Part shown: one piece after another, positions 11,814 through 23,581 of the stretch | Layout: each line of letters starts with the position of its first letter | Numbering within the stretch: the first letter of the stretch is position 1 | From: Przewalskia tangutica | Taxonomy: Eukaryota; Streptophyta; Magnoliopsida; Solanales; Solanaceae | Assembly (NCBI GenBank): GCA_029844215.1 | Contig: CM056725.1 | Location: forward strand, 35,742,485 to 35,806,484 | Direction: 5' to 3' | DNA length: 64,000 nt | Program-made: the position numbers and the translations under genes | The notes under the pieces: generated by a model | What the model saw: only the letters and a program-made list of their open reading frames with translations | Databases searched by the model: none | What the model was told of the DNA's origin: nothing

Positions 11814-12299
11814 AACCACCAAGGGCCAAGATTAAAACAAATGGAGGGTGAGGATTTGGATCCATGTGAAGAATGAGGTCTTCCAACCAAGTGTCCACCA
11901 CAATGTTGGGACATATGTCCACCACAACCTTGGGACATATGTCCCCCACAACGAAGAGCCATGTGGCCTTCCACTAGGCACAAAAAACGTCCAAAATACC
12001 TACCCCCACTAACCCAAAAATATCTTGCAAGACTTGACCAATTGACTTGCCCACTAGGCCACCATTTCGTCCAACCCATGCCAACTAAGGGTGACACATG
12101 TCGCCCTCCTATTGGTCCAAAATATTTCGTCTCTCGGAAAAATCCGTAATCGGTTAAAATATTAAAAACGTAGAATTTCCTTCACAAGGTTCGGAATCTT
12201 TTCCGTCGAAAGTTCACAATTTCATCCTTAACATAATTAGGGCTTTAATATTCGTACGTACATCCTCGTATACATACTCTGGAAATACGGGGTATAACA

Positions 12300-12336
12300 T
12301 TCTTCCCCCCTTAGAAACATTTGTCCCGAATGTTCC
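12300..12336 (-). other. Element G polypurine tract and adjacent hairpin
   Basis: The minus strand reads TAAGGGGGGAAGAA immediately before the LTR start, the expected plus-strand primer. Just upstream is the inverted repeat (one mismatch here) whose arms in A are AACATTCG and CGAATGTT. Confidence 0.75.
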
Positions 12337-13247
12337 TTCTAAGTCTCCAAAGTACACGCGTCGGTATAGTCTCCACTACTATACTTACGAAACCAATTAT
12401 GCCACCATTTTCCATAATATAACACACGCGAAAACCCAAATCCAAGCCAACGAGGAATCACCTCTAAGATCACAAAAGCTTCCACCCATGGTCTAAAGGC
12501 TACATTCTTCGCACCTTCACTTCACAAAAAGATCACTTCCATCCTCTTAACACATGTTCGCTTCCTTCCTTACTCGTCGTACCCTTCTCGTACACCCGAA
12601 CTCTTTCTAGTATACTTACCCCACTTCAGTCATTACTTCAGTTTCCAAAACCTTGGAGTCACTACCTCCAAACTTGGTCATCTTACTAGCCTCAAATTCC
12701 TTTAAGGCCATTCCGGTCTTCATGGTCTGATTCTGGTCGAACGTATCCACGAACTCTTACGATGGTTACCTAAACCTGGGCTTAGCACCCTCGTGACCCT
12801 ACCACTTGGTGGGACCACCCCGAACTGACCCCACCCCAAACCGGGCTGCGGGTCGACCCGCGAATGGTCCTCAACCCGACCCATAATCGCGCCAAACTCT
12901 TGTTCCCCAAACCGGAACAATCTTACCTATTCAAGTCCTGAAAGCTACCACTTTCATCTTACACAACCCAAGGAATTATCCCACTGGTACACCCTATGTA
13001 TATAACGCTCTCCGACAAGGATCACCCGCAACATCTTCTACTCGAGACGACCTTACATCTAAGGTTTCGACGTGTAATATTCTAAGGTTCACACCTTCCA
13101 TACCCCCATACTTACCTTTTCAACTACCCATGTTTTCTAACTCACCAATAACACAACGCTATCCGTACATAGCAAATAATAAGATCATCATAACAAGCAT
13201 ACTAATCTCTAGAGGGTTAAGGATATACCTGTATCTACCGTTTCACT
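12337..13247 (-). other. Element G non-coding spacer
   Basis: It lies between the polypurine tract and gag. I see no retroviral motif in any frame. The GC-rich part at 12830-12895 has a counterpart at 28610-28670 in element H on the opposite strand (gggtcgggttgaggaccat), so it is an inherited part of this gag-only type rather than random decay. Confidence 0.65.
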
Positions 13248-14371
13248 CTAATCATAGGCCTTCCCTGCAGGGCGCATAGTTGTAGAAGGTGATGAACCAG
13301 CCATAGATCCTGAAGGCCGAGTCTCTACATCCGCGCTACCTCTGGTCGGACAATTTCTCGCAAATGGCCCGCCGCCGCATGTAAAACAACCTCCCGAACC
13401 AGCACGACACTTCTTATGGATTTTACCGCAACGCCACACCGAGGTAAGGGTGGCCTCATCCGTCAACACCACTACTCCCCGAAAACTCAACCCTTGACTC
13501 GCCTCAATACACCGATGCCTCAAGATCGCGAGGACCGCTCAGTCTTGGCGGAGGCGCATAACTAGTTCTGGCCGAGGCGTCCGCCGAAAGTCGCCAAAAG
13601 ACCCTCGCTGCTCGCCTTCTTCTCGCTGATCCGGCCATTCCGCCGACCTTCCGCCTCACACCTGCGCATAAGTCGCATGCGGGCAATGTCCATGCCCTAC
13701 CAAGAGCTACACCCGAGCAAGCCTCGCCAAGTAGTCATCGAGCCTCGTGGACGTGGCGGTGCACTCGCCCTCCATATTTGCCACTAACGCCGACATATCG
13801 CCAACGAGTCGAACTCCACGTTGTACTCCCGAACCGTATGCCCGCCCCGCTCAACATCAAAAATATGTCGCCCGAGCCCTCCTCATCCGCGGGCAAGAAA
13901 TGTGCAAGAAATGCCTCGAGAACTCGTCCCATACACCGGAAGCGCATGATCCCCGACGCTTCCTATGAATCAAACCACGATCGCAGATCACGCACCGACG
14001 CGAACCCAATACCACCGACTCGCCTCGAGGCCTTGATCACTCATGATCCGTCAGAATCGCTTGATAAACTCTTGAGGTCATCTCGCTCGATCCATAGAAC
14101 ACCGTGGATCGCAACTTAAGTCCCAAGTCTCCATCTATCCGCTCTCGGGTGAACTACGGAACTACCGGCATCGAATTGCTGCGATCCACTTATCCTCGTG
14201 CCTTGCCACTATCTCCGCCAATAATCGGGCCATCTCCTTGTAACCCATCTCCTCTCGCTTCCAGCCGTGGATCGAGGCTCAGTATCGTGGTCTCGTGAGA
14301 GACCGCCGCTATTTACTCGCAGCCTCCTCTCACGCTTTTCCTTCGCCACCGATTGCCTTGCGTGGAGGCAT
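13248..14371 (-). pseudogene. Element G: gag
   Basis: The likely start is the ATG at 14371, matching the family start. The frames are heavily broken. At 13523-13248 a knuckle-like stretch reads CFTCGGGPFARNC, which keeps three cysteines but has lost the His of CX2CX4HX4C. This is followed by RGSADVETRPSGSMAGSSP, similar to the linker after the knuckle in F. The capsid core region (13700-14050) is recognisable at the DNA level by matching 7320-7660 and 23040-23350. No protease follows. Confidence 0.72.
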
Positions 14372-14561
14372 AACTGGCATAAAAGAATACGTCAGAGGGA
14401 GTCCAACTTACAACACATCTCTAAGGCACGATCTCAGAATGAGAAGAATGGAAACCAATCCTAAATATCCTATAGCCTCCTGATTATTGGTGTGGTGCAC
14501 AACACACCGATAATCAAGACTCTACTAGATACGGTATGTAGACACTTTCCGAGGATTAACT

Positions 14562-14573
14562 GCTCTGATACCA
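14562..14573 (-). other. Element G primer-binding site
   Basis: The reverse complement is TGGTATCAGAGC, four bases inside the LTR end at 14578. This is the initiator-Met tRNA type and identical to E's site. Confidence 0.85.
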
Positions 14574-14577
14574 CTTT

Positions 14578-16318
14578 TGTCACGACCCGACCTCGGGACC
14601 GCGACTGGTGCCTTACCCCGGGCACCCTAGTGATACAACATCAGAGAAAATCAGCGGAAATAAAAACTTAAACATGAACAAAACATAAAATAAGCAATAG
14701 GCTAACCAAAACGGTTACCTTCCTGTATATAAATCAAAATTGAACAGTTAAATACCTTACAAACCCTGCCCACAACAAGACATGCACTTACGAATTTTTA
14801 CAACTATGACGGACAGGCCCCGCCATACCTCCAATGTACAAGAACCTACAAACTCGTGGAATCATACCAAAAGATAAGCCTCCGAGAAACGGAGCTTCCT
14901 AAAACGCTGAATCCGTGATCCTATGAGCGAGGATCAACAACCGATGTACTCTACCATGCAGATGAACACAAATTCGGGCGAGGTCGATAACAGTACCAAG
15001 TATGTGAAACTGAAAATACTGTAAATGAAATCATAGTAGTCTATATAAAACATGAGACATATATGATAACCAAACTATAGTACATAATATGTAAGCAGTT
15101 ACGTCAAGTCAGGGACTCACGCCCTCAAAGTCATCACTCAAGTATAACTATGGGTCTCATGCCCGCAACATCAATCATGCCCGTGGAACACCTTCCTCAC
15201 TGCCGGCAGTCTACGATAACCACACCAAGGAGTACACATGAACACCAGGTCCCACCTGTGTCATAAAAACTGTACGGGGCAAGTACGAAGGCTAACTACC
15301 AGATACCAAGCCGCATCATCAACTGACCGGGGCAAGTACGAAAGCCAACTACCAGATACCAAAGCCATACCAACAAGTCTATATAACCATACCACGAAGC
15401 TGACCCAGGGCAAGTACGAAAGCCAACTACCAGATACCACCTGCGCCACGTAGCTGGCCGGGGCAAGTACGAAGACTAACTACCAGATACCAAGCCGGAA
15501 TCACGAGACTTCATCACAAAACTGAACGGGGCAAGTACGAAGGCTAAATACCAGATACCAAACCGAATTAGCCACGACCTCGGGGCAAGTACGAGAGCCA
15601 ACTACCAGATACCAAGTCGAATCAGTAAAACCTCATGGAGAGCTAGTCCATGGAATAATAATCACGTGCTGCAGTGGAATGCTCCGCCACCGCCGAGACG
15701 TCCAAGTAAGATCATAACAAATCAGCCGGCCCTCCATCGAGAGACGCGGTGGTATAGAAATACAATACTAGCACGACAAGGCTATCACACGCAAACACAC
15801 AACTCAAGGTACTTTCATTTTATTCCAAAGTCCAGGTTTTTACCCCAAAGTACTACGTACGTTAAATTCTTTTTAAAAGAATCCATTTCTTTTACACTGG
15901 TCACCCGATGCCCGTATTATCAAAATAGAGTGACTAACGTTTTAAGTAAACCAAAACAACTTCTCCTTTTAAAGTCAAGTTACCATTTTAAAACTAATGA
16001 TAAAACCATTTTTGTTTTCATAAAGTCGTTATAACTAACTTCCCATAAAGCTGTTATAACACTTTATGTTTTAAACCAATTTAAGACAAAACCATGTCTT
16101 CCTTTTAAACCAAAAACTCTTCAATTCCTCAAGTCTCTTTTCTTTTAGAAATCAAGTTCCTTACTTTGGAATTTAAGAAAAATCAATACTTGTTATTAAT
16201 GATCTTATTAAAGCAGCCATGATCTAGGAAATGTAATACAATTTTGTCTTATCTTAGCTTCTATGCAGATGGAGGTTTCTACTGGTTTTAATAATAATTA
16301 ATTAGTCTATACATTTTC
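14578..16318 (-). repeat. Element G 5' LTR, proximal segment
   Basis: It starts TGTCACGACCCGACCTCGGG and matches 8931 onward closely, including the ~31-base core minisatellite (about six copies, 15276-15625). It is interrupted at 16319 by another LTR terminus (TGTCACGACCCGAACC). No genes. Confidence 0.85.
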
Positions 16319-19291
16319 TGTCACGACCCGAACCCGGGCCCGTGACTGGTGCCTTACCCGGGCACCCAAGTAGACATACATCAGAGTAACCAGCGGAATA
16401 TAAAACAAGACATGAAATAATATGAAGTGAGAAACAGTTTATCTAAGAAAAGTTGCCCTTTGGCATAAATATATATATAAACTTGAACAGTTACATCCCT
16501 TTTACAAACTCTGCCCACAACAGTACTACAGACCTCAAAGAATGTTATAACAACAATGGCGGGACAGGGCCCCGCCATACCCCTGAATGTAAGTACCTAC
16601 AACGACAGGGGACAATACCAAGATAAGAGTCCGGAGACACGGAGCTTCCCAAAACGCTGAACTGTGACCCTATGAGCGAGGACCAACAACTGGTGTACCT
16701 CTACCTGCGGCATGAACGCAGCCTCGGGCGAGGTCAAGACAACAGTACCAAGTATGTGAAATCAAAATATCAGAATGAAATCATAATAGTCTATATAAAA
16801 CAGAGGACATATATGATAACCAATTTACGATACACAATATGTAGCGATATGTCACGCCGTGACTCACGCCCTTAAAGTCATCACTCAAATATAACCATGG
16901 GTCCCATGCCCACAATATCAATCATGCCCGTGGAATTCCTTCCTCACTGCCGGCAGTCCATGATATAAAAACACCAAGGAATACACATTAACACCAAGTC
17001 CCACCTGTGTCATAATAAAACTGTACGGGGTAAGTACGAAGGCATAGCCGACTACTAAAACCCACAGTACCAACAATGCTATAAAACTGTATCACGAGGT
17101 CTTTCTAGACCGCGCCACATGATCGAAGCTGGCCACTCGCCCTCAGTATCAATGTGCGCGTCTAATCCTGGAACTTACCGCAGCTCCGCATAGGCCACAC
17201 ATAGGCCCGCATGAGGTATTCCTCGCATCGGGGCAGCTAACCCGCTGCATCCTCCTCGACTCGTGGTCCGGATGGCCACATAGACCGCATGAGGTAATTA
17301 CCCCGCACACTAACCTCGAACTCGTAGCTCGCATAGGTCCCCGACCCGCATGAGGCATCCTCGCGTCGGGCGCTTAACCCCGGTATAACATGTCAAGAGG
17401 TGAGTGGTACAATACTAACATAACGGCTTATCGTTAAACAACATAAGCACAATCAAGGGAAACCCCTTTACACAAACATCATAAGACACTAACACACGTA
17501 TCATCCTACCATGTTTACTTATCAAACCAACAAGAAAGTATTACAAGGCTATCACAAACCAACATAGTCAAGTTATTCACCCAAGGTACTTTCTACTTTA
17601 TGTCAACAAGTTCGGGTTTTTATCCCCAAAGTACTTCATACATTAACTCTTTAAAAACCAAGTACTCATTGCTCACGAATGAGGTTTCACACTTTTTAAC
17701 AAAATTCATATCAAGTCAATTAAGTCAAGTCTCTTATCTTTTAAGATCAAGTCTCTTATTTTCAAAAGATTCATAGATCATAGTTTTAAACACTTAATAA
17801 CGTAATCTCCTTTTTAAAAACAATTTGAGTAACATATGCATTATGTGTGAGTAGGTTATTCTTGTTTATAACAATCTTATTAAGGCAGCCATGATCTAGG
17901 AAATGTAATACAATTTTGTCTTATCTTAGCTTCTATGCAGATGGAGGTTTCTACTGGTTTTAATAATATTCAATTAGTCAATACATTTTCCTTTATTAGC
18001 GCTGCAGTGGTTTGTTCGATACTTATTCTCATTTCCGAAATCAATATAAGGCTTTCATAAACAATTAAGTAAACCGTTCATTTTATCACTCTTAAGTCGT
18101 TATACCTAACTTCCCATAAAGCTAGTATAACACTTAAGCTTTTAAAACCAAGTATTACACTTCTTTCAAAAACGATTCTTAATTCTTTTGAAATACTTCA
18201 AGATTCTTATTATTTAAAACTCAAGTCAAAATACATTGAAGTAAAACCACGTTCAGTTAACACACGTACGTCTACCGTACTATACATATTCTTTTAAAAT
18301 ATCATGCTCAAGAGGATAGGAAGAATCACATACCTTCTCGGTGAAATCCACCTGCCAAGTCGAATATGTCGCGCGCAGAGTATCAACCTATAATAGTCAA
18401 ATACGTCTATCAACGTCTAGACTACTCTGTAGAATATTCTAAGCAGAAGGTGCTTATTGCTACGGAAAATCGGGCAGCACTTCCCTACCCGTCAAACTAC
18501 ACAAGTCTCATCTGATACACATGTATTTACAGTTCAATTCTCTTCTTTTATACAATCCTTCTATACATCTTATACTCATTTCTAAACTACTACAGTATGT
18601 AATTTCCAATTAGAGTAGAAGGACAAAGATATTTACCTCGATAAGCCCAAAATTATCAAAGATTTAATGTCGATCCTGAGCAAGGTTTAGCTCCTATTCT
18701 GTATGCTCCAATTCGCTCCAAGAACCCTTAGAAGTTTCTAAACAACTTCTACTTAATACTTCAACCAACTATGAAGATTATCCTAGGGTTTCGTTTTGTG
18801 ACTAAAGGACATAAAGTAGCATTTCCGGGCTTTTTAGTATAGAGGTAACTTGGAATACTACAAGGTATTAGGGCTAAGGTATTTTGGAATAGTGATAATA
18901 CTTGGAGAATACTTTTCAACCAAGGGGGTATTTTGACCTAAAGCTTCAGGAAGGGGTAGTGTTTCGGCTAGCACTACTAGGAGGGGGGGAGATGGTGTTG
19001 GACGAGAACTCTTCTAAGAGGGGGAAGGATTTTTAAACTTGGAAAATGTTTAAGGGATGAAGAAATCCTTCAACTAAGGGGGGTATTTATAGGGCCCTCA
19101 ATGGCCAAGATTCAAGCAAGTGTGTGGATGAGATTTGGACAAGTGTTGTGTGGGTCCCACCTTATCTATCTACCCAAAAAATATCTACAAAACATTGACC
19201 AAATGTTTTAGGGCTTTAAAATGATAAAAATGTTCCATCTTTCTTTGCCCACAAAAACGTCCAACATTGCCACCTAAGGGTGACACATGTC
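16319..19291 (-). mobile_element. LTR I, interrupted by LTR D
   Basis: It begins with the family terminus TGTCACGACCCGAACCCGGG inside G's 5' LTR. It contains repeated gcatgaggt/ggcagctaaccc units (17140-17390), a CTGCAG-containing block near 18001, a G-rich leader and a TATA box at 19084-19092 on the minus strand. It stops within U3 (gggtgacacatgtc) where D starts at 19292. The rest would lie past the window end. Whether it is solo or part of a full element cannot be told. Confidence 0.78.
19084..19092 (-). promoter_or_regulatory. LTR I TATA box
   Basis: Minus strand CTATAAATA in the standard LTR position. Confidence 0.6.
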
Positions 19292-19967
19292 TGTCACGAC
19301 CCGTTCTGGGGCCCGTGACTGGTGCCTTACCCGGGCACCCAAGTAGTCAAACATCAGAGTAATCAGCGGAATATAAAAACAAGACAAGAAACAATATGAA
19401 AAGAAAAACAGTTTATCTGAGAAAAAGTGGCCTTTCGGCATATATATATATCCAAAGTTTGGCAGTTACATCCCAACTGTACAATAGGACTACAGACCTC
19501 TAAGGAAGTAAACAACTATGGCGGGACAGGGCTCCGCCATACCCTGAATGTACATATATATACGACACCAGGGAGAACCATACCAAAAGTCGAGCCTCCG
19601 GAGAAGATGGAGCTCCTGACACCAAAGTAGAGATCCTAAGGATGCGGATCTAGCACCTGCTTTCCCTTACCTGCGGCATGAATGCAGCCCCCCGAAGGAG
19701 GTTAGTACAACAGGTACCAAGTATGTGAAACTGTAAAGTACTGAAGTAAAATCAAAGTATTTAAAACCATTTGCAAATACAACCAGTTCAACTGCACATA
19801 GTGCCACAACATAAACAAGAGCAAAATAGGTATAGTGTAACTGGTCTTTTCTAGGCCGCGAATGATCGAAGCAAGGTCAATCGCCCATAGTATCATTATG
19901 CGTGCCTAATCCTGGACTTCCCGCAGTCCGCATAGGTCACACACACACCCGCATGAGGTATTCCTCG
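19292..19967 (-). mobile_element. LTR D, first piece
   Basis: It starts TGTCACGACCCGTTCTGGGG and follows the family terminal sequence in minus orientation. It is interrupted at 19968 by element E. It resumes at 38743 with ctcgcgtcgggtagctaacc, as expected for the uninterrupted LTR (compare 17224-17245 and 61543-61562). Confidence 0.83.
19964..19967. repeat. Element E target-site duplication, left
   Basis: CTCG here and CTCG at 38743-38746 flank E. The fifth base is uncertain: CCTCG on the left against CTCGC on the right, possibly a dropped C. Confidence 0.6.
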
Positions 19968-20374
19968 TGTTATACCCCGTATTTCTAGAGTATGTACGTA
20001 AGGAAATACGTACAAAAAGTCTAGCCTTAAAGTTTAGGCAAAACGTTTTTTTGGGCACAACTCACAAAACGAATAGTTTTCCGACGAAACGTTTCCACAG
20101 CTTTCGTAGGGTAAATTCCGGCTATGCCATTTCTTATTTTTGCGGATTTTTCCGAGAGACGAAACATTTTGGACCAACGGGAGGGCGACACTTGTCACCC
20201 TCCAATTGATGGACTTGAAATCGTCCATTTGGACGAATTGGACAAGGTGAGCACGTTTTTTGTGCCTTGTGCACAAGTCAAGGAGTTGGTAGGATATTTG
20301 TGTGGAGTAAATCTTCACCCTACACTTGCCTTGCACTTGTCTTAATCTTGGCCATTGGTTGGCCACTTCTTGAC

Positions 20375-20383
20375 CTATAAATA
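20375..20383 (+). promoter_or_regulatory. Element E 5' LTR TATA box
   Basis: CTATAAATA followed by a CT-rich leader. It would drive the genomic transcript of E. Confidence 0.65.
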
Positions 20384-21149
20384 CCCCCTTAGAGATGAAG
20401 AGTTCTTCATCCACAAATCTTTCCAAGTCTTGAAAAATCCTCTCCTCTCCCTTTGTAGCTCTTTCGTCCAACACTCCCCCCTCCCCTTGTGAAGTTTGGC
20501 CGAGGGCCTACCCCCCCTAGCCTAGCCAAAACCTACCCCCCCTCCCTTGGTAGAAAAGTTGTCTTCTAGTATTGTTATAATGCCCAAAATACCCTAGCCC
20601 AAATCCCTTAGTACTTAGTAGAAGTTGTGAAGAACTTCTTAGGTTTCTTGAGACTCTGAGCGTACAACTTAGGAGCTAAACCTTGCTCAGGCGCGACTTT
20701 ATCTAGGATATTTTTGGGCTTACCGAGGTAACTAATCCTAACCCTCTTTTGAATTAGAGAATACATACTGTAGAAGTATAAGAATAAGTATTAAATACTT
20801 AGAAGAATATTACAGAATAGAATTGAACTGTTATCACAGTAGAAGGGTCGTTTAAAAGAAGAATAATTGAACTGTACTCACATAGGACTGTTTTCACAGT
20901 AGACTCATATAGCTCACCGGGTAGGGTCAGGCCCCGACTTTCCGTAGAATTGTGAACCCTCTGTTTAGAATGACCTTCAGAGTAGTCTAGACTTTGATAG
21001 ACATGTCTGACTATTATAGGCTGATTCTCTACGCGCGACATATTCAACTTGGCAGGTGGTTTTCGCTGAGAAGGTATGTGATTCTTCCTAAAGCATGATA
21101 TTTTACAATATATATAGTACGGTAGACGTACATGTGTTAACTGAATAAT

Positions 21150-21262
21150 AACTACGGCAATGTCTTTGACTTAAGCCTGAATAATACTTACGGCAATGCC
21201 TCACGGCTTAAGCCTGAATAACACTTACGGCAATGCCTCACGGCTTAAGCCTGAATAATAAA
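21150..21262. repeat. 37-bp tandem repeat in E 5' LTR
   Basis: About three units built on cttacggcaatgcctcacgg plus cttaagcctgaataa. The first unit is degenerate (caatgtctttgacttaagcc). The same block occurs at 37465-37575 in the 3' LTR and in fewer copies in A. Confidence 0.8.
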
Positions 21263-22489
21263 GATCTGAAAGCATTTCATAAGAATACTGAATCATTTTT
21301 TAACAGAAGAGAACTAACTGGTTTTTAAAACAGAAGCTTAAGAGTTATACTAGCTTTATGGGAAGTTAAGTATAACCACTTAAGATTGATAAAAGAAACA
21401 AGTTTGCCTATGTGTTTATAACAGACTTATGTTGAATTGTGAAAAGAATAATAAGATGGTTTGATAAGTAGACATGATATGATGCTATGTGTGTTAGTAT
21501 CTTGTAACGTTTGTATAAGAGAGTATCCTTGTTGTGCTTATGTTGTTTAAAGATAAGCTGTTATGTTAGTGTACTATCACTCACCTCTTGAGATGATACC
21601 GGGGGTTAAGCTGCCCTCCGATGCGGGGTAGACTCAGGCGGTCTGGGACCATGATTCGAGAATACCTCATGCGGGTCCAGGGGGCCTATGCGGAGCTACG
21701 AGAGTTCCAGGTTAGTATGCGGGGTTATGCCTCATGCGGTCTATGTGGCCATGCGGACAACGAGTCCAGGACGATGCCGAGGAGTAGCTACCCTCGATGC
21801 GGGGTTATACCTCATGCGGGCCCATGTGAGTGGCCTATGCGGACTCCGGGAGTCCAGGATTAGGCTTGCAGAGTGATAATACGGGCGAGTGGCCCTGCTT
21901 CGAATCATTCGCAGCCTAGAAAAGACCTATTACAGTTTACCTATTGTTGCTCTTGTTTGTGATGTGGCACTATGTGCGGTTCCCTTGATTGCTTCATACA
22001 TATTTGTAAACTGGTTTTAAAAAAGTGTTATGATTTCATTTAAGTACTTTACAGTTTCACATACTTAGTACCTGTTGTACTGACCTCCTTCGGGGGGCTG
22101 CGTTCATGCCGCAGGTAAGGGCAAGCAGGTGCTAGATCCGCATCCTTAGGATCTCTACGTTGGTGTCGGGAGCTCCATCTCTTCCGGAGGCTCTACTCTT
22201 TGGTATGATCTCCCTGTTGTAGATAGTTTTGTATAGTCAGGGTATGGCGGGGCCCTGTCCCGCCATAGTTGTATATTTCCTTAGAGGTCTGTAGTCATGC
22301 GATTATCGGATGTAATCGCTAAACCTTGTTTATATATATATGCCGAAAAGGCGACGTTTGTTAACATAAAGCGTGTCTTATTTTATAAAGCTGTTTCATG
22401 TCTTGTTTTATATTTCCGTGATTACTCGATGTATGACTACTTGGGTGCCCTAAGGCACCGCCACGGCCCCGAATGGGTCGTGACAAAAG

Positions 22490-22501
22490 TGGTATCAGAG
22501 C
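22490..22501 (+). other. Element E primer-binding site
   Basis: TGGTATCAGAGC, four bases after the LTR end. It is complementary in type to the 3' end of initiator-Met tRNA, as in most plant LTR elements. It is one of the two undamaged copies in the window. Confidence 0.88.
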
Positions 22502-22693
22502 AGTTAATCCTCGGAAAGTGTCTACAGACCGTATCTAGTAGAGTCTTGATTATCGGTGTGTTGTGCACCACACCAATAATCGTGAGGCTATTGGATATTT
22601 TGGATTGGTTTCAATTCTTCTCTTTCATAGATCGTTCTTTAGATCTGTGTTATATGTTGGACCACTCTAACGTATTCCTTTCCTGTAGAAGTT

Positions 22694-23581
22694 ATGCCTC
22701 CACGTAAGGCAACCCGGCGCAGAAGGCAAGCGCGAGGAGTCGCTAGCAGACACCCAGAGTCACGAGGGCTCGTGCCCGCCTATACCGAGACGGCGAGTTC
22801 TATGACGCCGCCACCCCAAAGAGAGACCACAGCACCACACCTCCCGCCCCACACCGGGCGGAGTTAGGGTACAAGGAGATGGCCCACTATTGGCTAAAGT
22901 TGTGGCCCGACACGGCGAGATGCTGGACGCGGTTCAGCTCAGGCCTCGGCCAGATCGCACCGTGGTGCACCCGAGGCGAATAGTTTGAGACTACGAGATT
23001 TCTTGAGTTGTAGCCCGCCAGAGTTTTACGGTCGAGGCCGGGAGGATGATCCGCAGGAGTTCATCCGCCGCCAGAGAATCATGCGGGTGATCAAGGCCTC
23101 AGAGACCGAGTCTGTGACCTTTGGTTCGCATCGGCTGCGTGATACCGCAGTCGATTGGTTTGATTCATGGGAGTTATCCCGGGGAGAGCACGCGTCCCCA
23201 GCTACTTGGGATGAGTTCTCAGAGGCTTTCCTCACTCACTTCGCCTCCACGATGAGGCGTGGTGATAGATTTTACTATCGAGGCGAGAGGACGACCGGGA
23301 GTACAATGTCGAGTTTGATTCATTGGCTCGATATGTCCCAGATTGGTAGCAGATATGGAGGATAGGGTGCACCGCTATATCACCGCCAGACGACTATATG
23401 GTCGAAGTCGTGTGCGGGTGTTTCTCTTCACCGGTATGGACATTACCCGTGCGCAGCTCACGCCCTTGGATGCGAGCGCAGAGGTCGCAGTGGGACGACG
23501 GCAGAAGAAGGCGCCGTGGCGGAGGGTCTTACGGTGGTTATCGTGGTGGCGGCCTCGGCCAGCCTAGATTCGCACCACACC
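22694..23581 (+). pseudogene. Element E: gag N-terminal and core, split by H
   Basis: ATG at 22694 begins MPPRKATRR. The open stretch 22985-23365 reads MRLRDFLSCSPPEFYGRGRE, DDPQEFIRRQRIMRVIKASE, LRDTAVDWFDSWELSRGEHA and WDEFSEAFLTHFAST. This is a gag core of the Ty3/gypsy type. The frame changes near 22800-22980 and after 23365. H interrupts gag at 23582 before the zinc knuckle, which continues at 32508. Even without frameshifts, the insertion would abolish the E polyprotein. Confidence 0.85.

Larger units (their letters stand above)
8931..12299 (-). repeat. Element G 3' LTR (3369 bp)
   Basis: Boundaries are TG...CA (minus-orientation TGTCACGACC...GTATAACA). The left edge abuts F's LTR; the right edge abuts the polypurine tract. 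It contains a block of short tandem repeats (9640-9970), a TATA box (11805-11813) and long G runs near 11704-11714. Its first ~1.7 kb matches 14578-16318, the 5' LTR of the same element. Confidence 0.85.
8931..16318 (-). mobile_element. Element G: gag-only (TR-GAG-like) retrotransposon, visible part
   Basis: The 3' LTR (8931-12299) runs from TGTCACGACCCG to GGGGTATAACA. It is followed by a polypurine tract (minus strand), a non-coding spacer, a broken gag, a primer-binding site at 14562-14573 and the 5' LTR from 14578, which is interrupted by LTR I at 16319. The interior is only 2278 bases and has no protease, RT, RNase H or integrase motif in any frame. It matches the layout of H in the opposite orientation. 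The remainder of the 5' LTR must lie beyond the window end, because I and D do not close within it. Confidence 0.82.
19968..22485 (+). repeat. Element E 5' LTR (2518 bp)
   Basis: TGTTATACCCCG...GGGTCGTGACA. U3 contains the gagggcgacacttgtcaccc near-palindrome and a TATA box (20375-20383). It also has a 37-base tandem repeat (21150-21262) and a GC-rich repeated block of atgcggggttatacctcatg-like units (21605-21875). Its 3' LTR partner is 36323-38742. Confidence 0.9.

Noticed and set aside
11588..12097. 169-codon minus-strand frame with GGHMSQ repeats and Pro-rich end
   Set aside because: Falls on the G/C-rich leader and U3 of G's 3' LTR; repeats come from the DNA (tgtggtggacatatgtccca type). 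Not a retroviral or host domain.
18901..19010. Runs of G (also near 11704, 62770, 63495) as telomere-like or G-quadruplex loci
   Set aside because: They are homopolymer parts of the LTR leader with copy-to-copy length changes and no TTTAGGG pattern.
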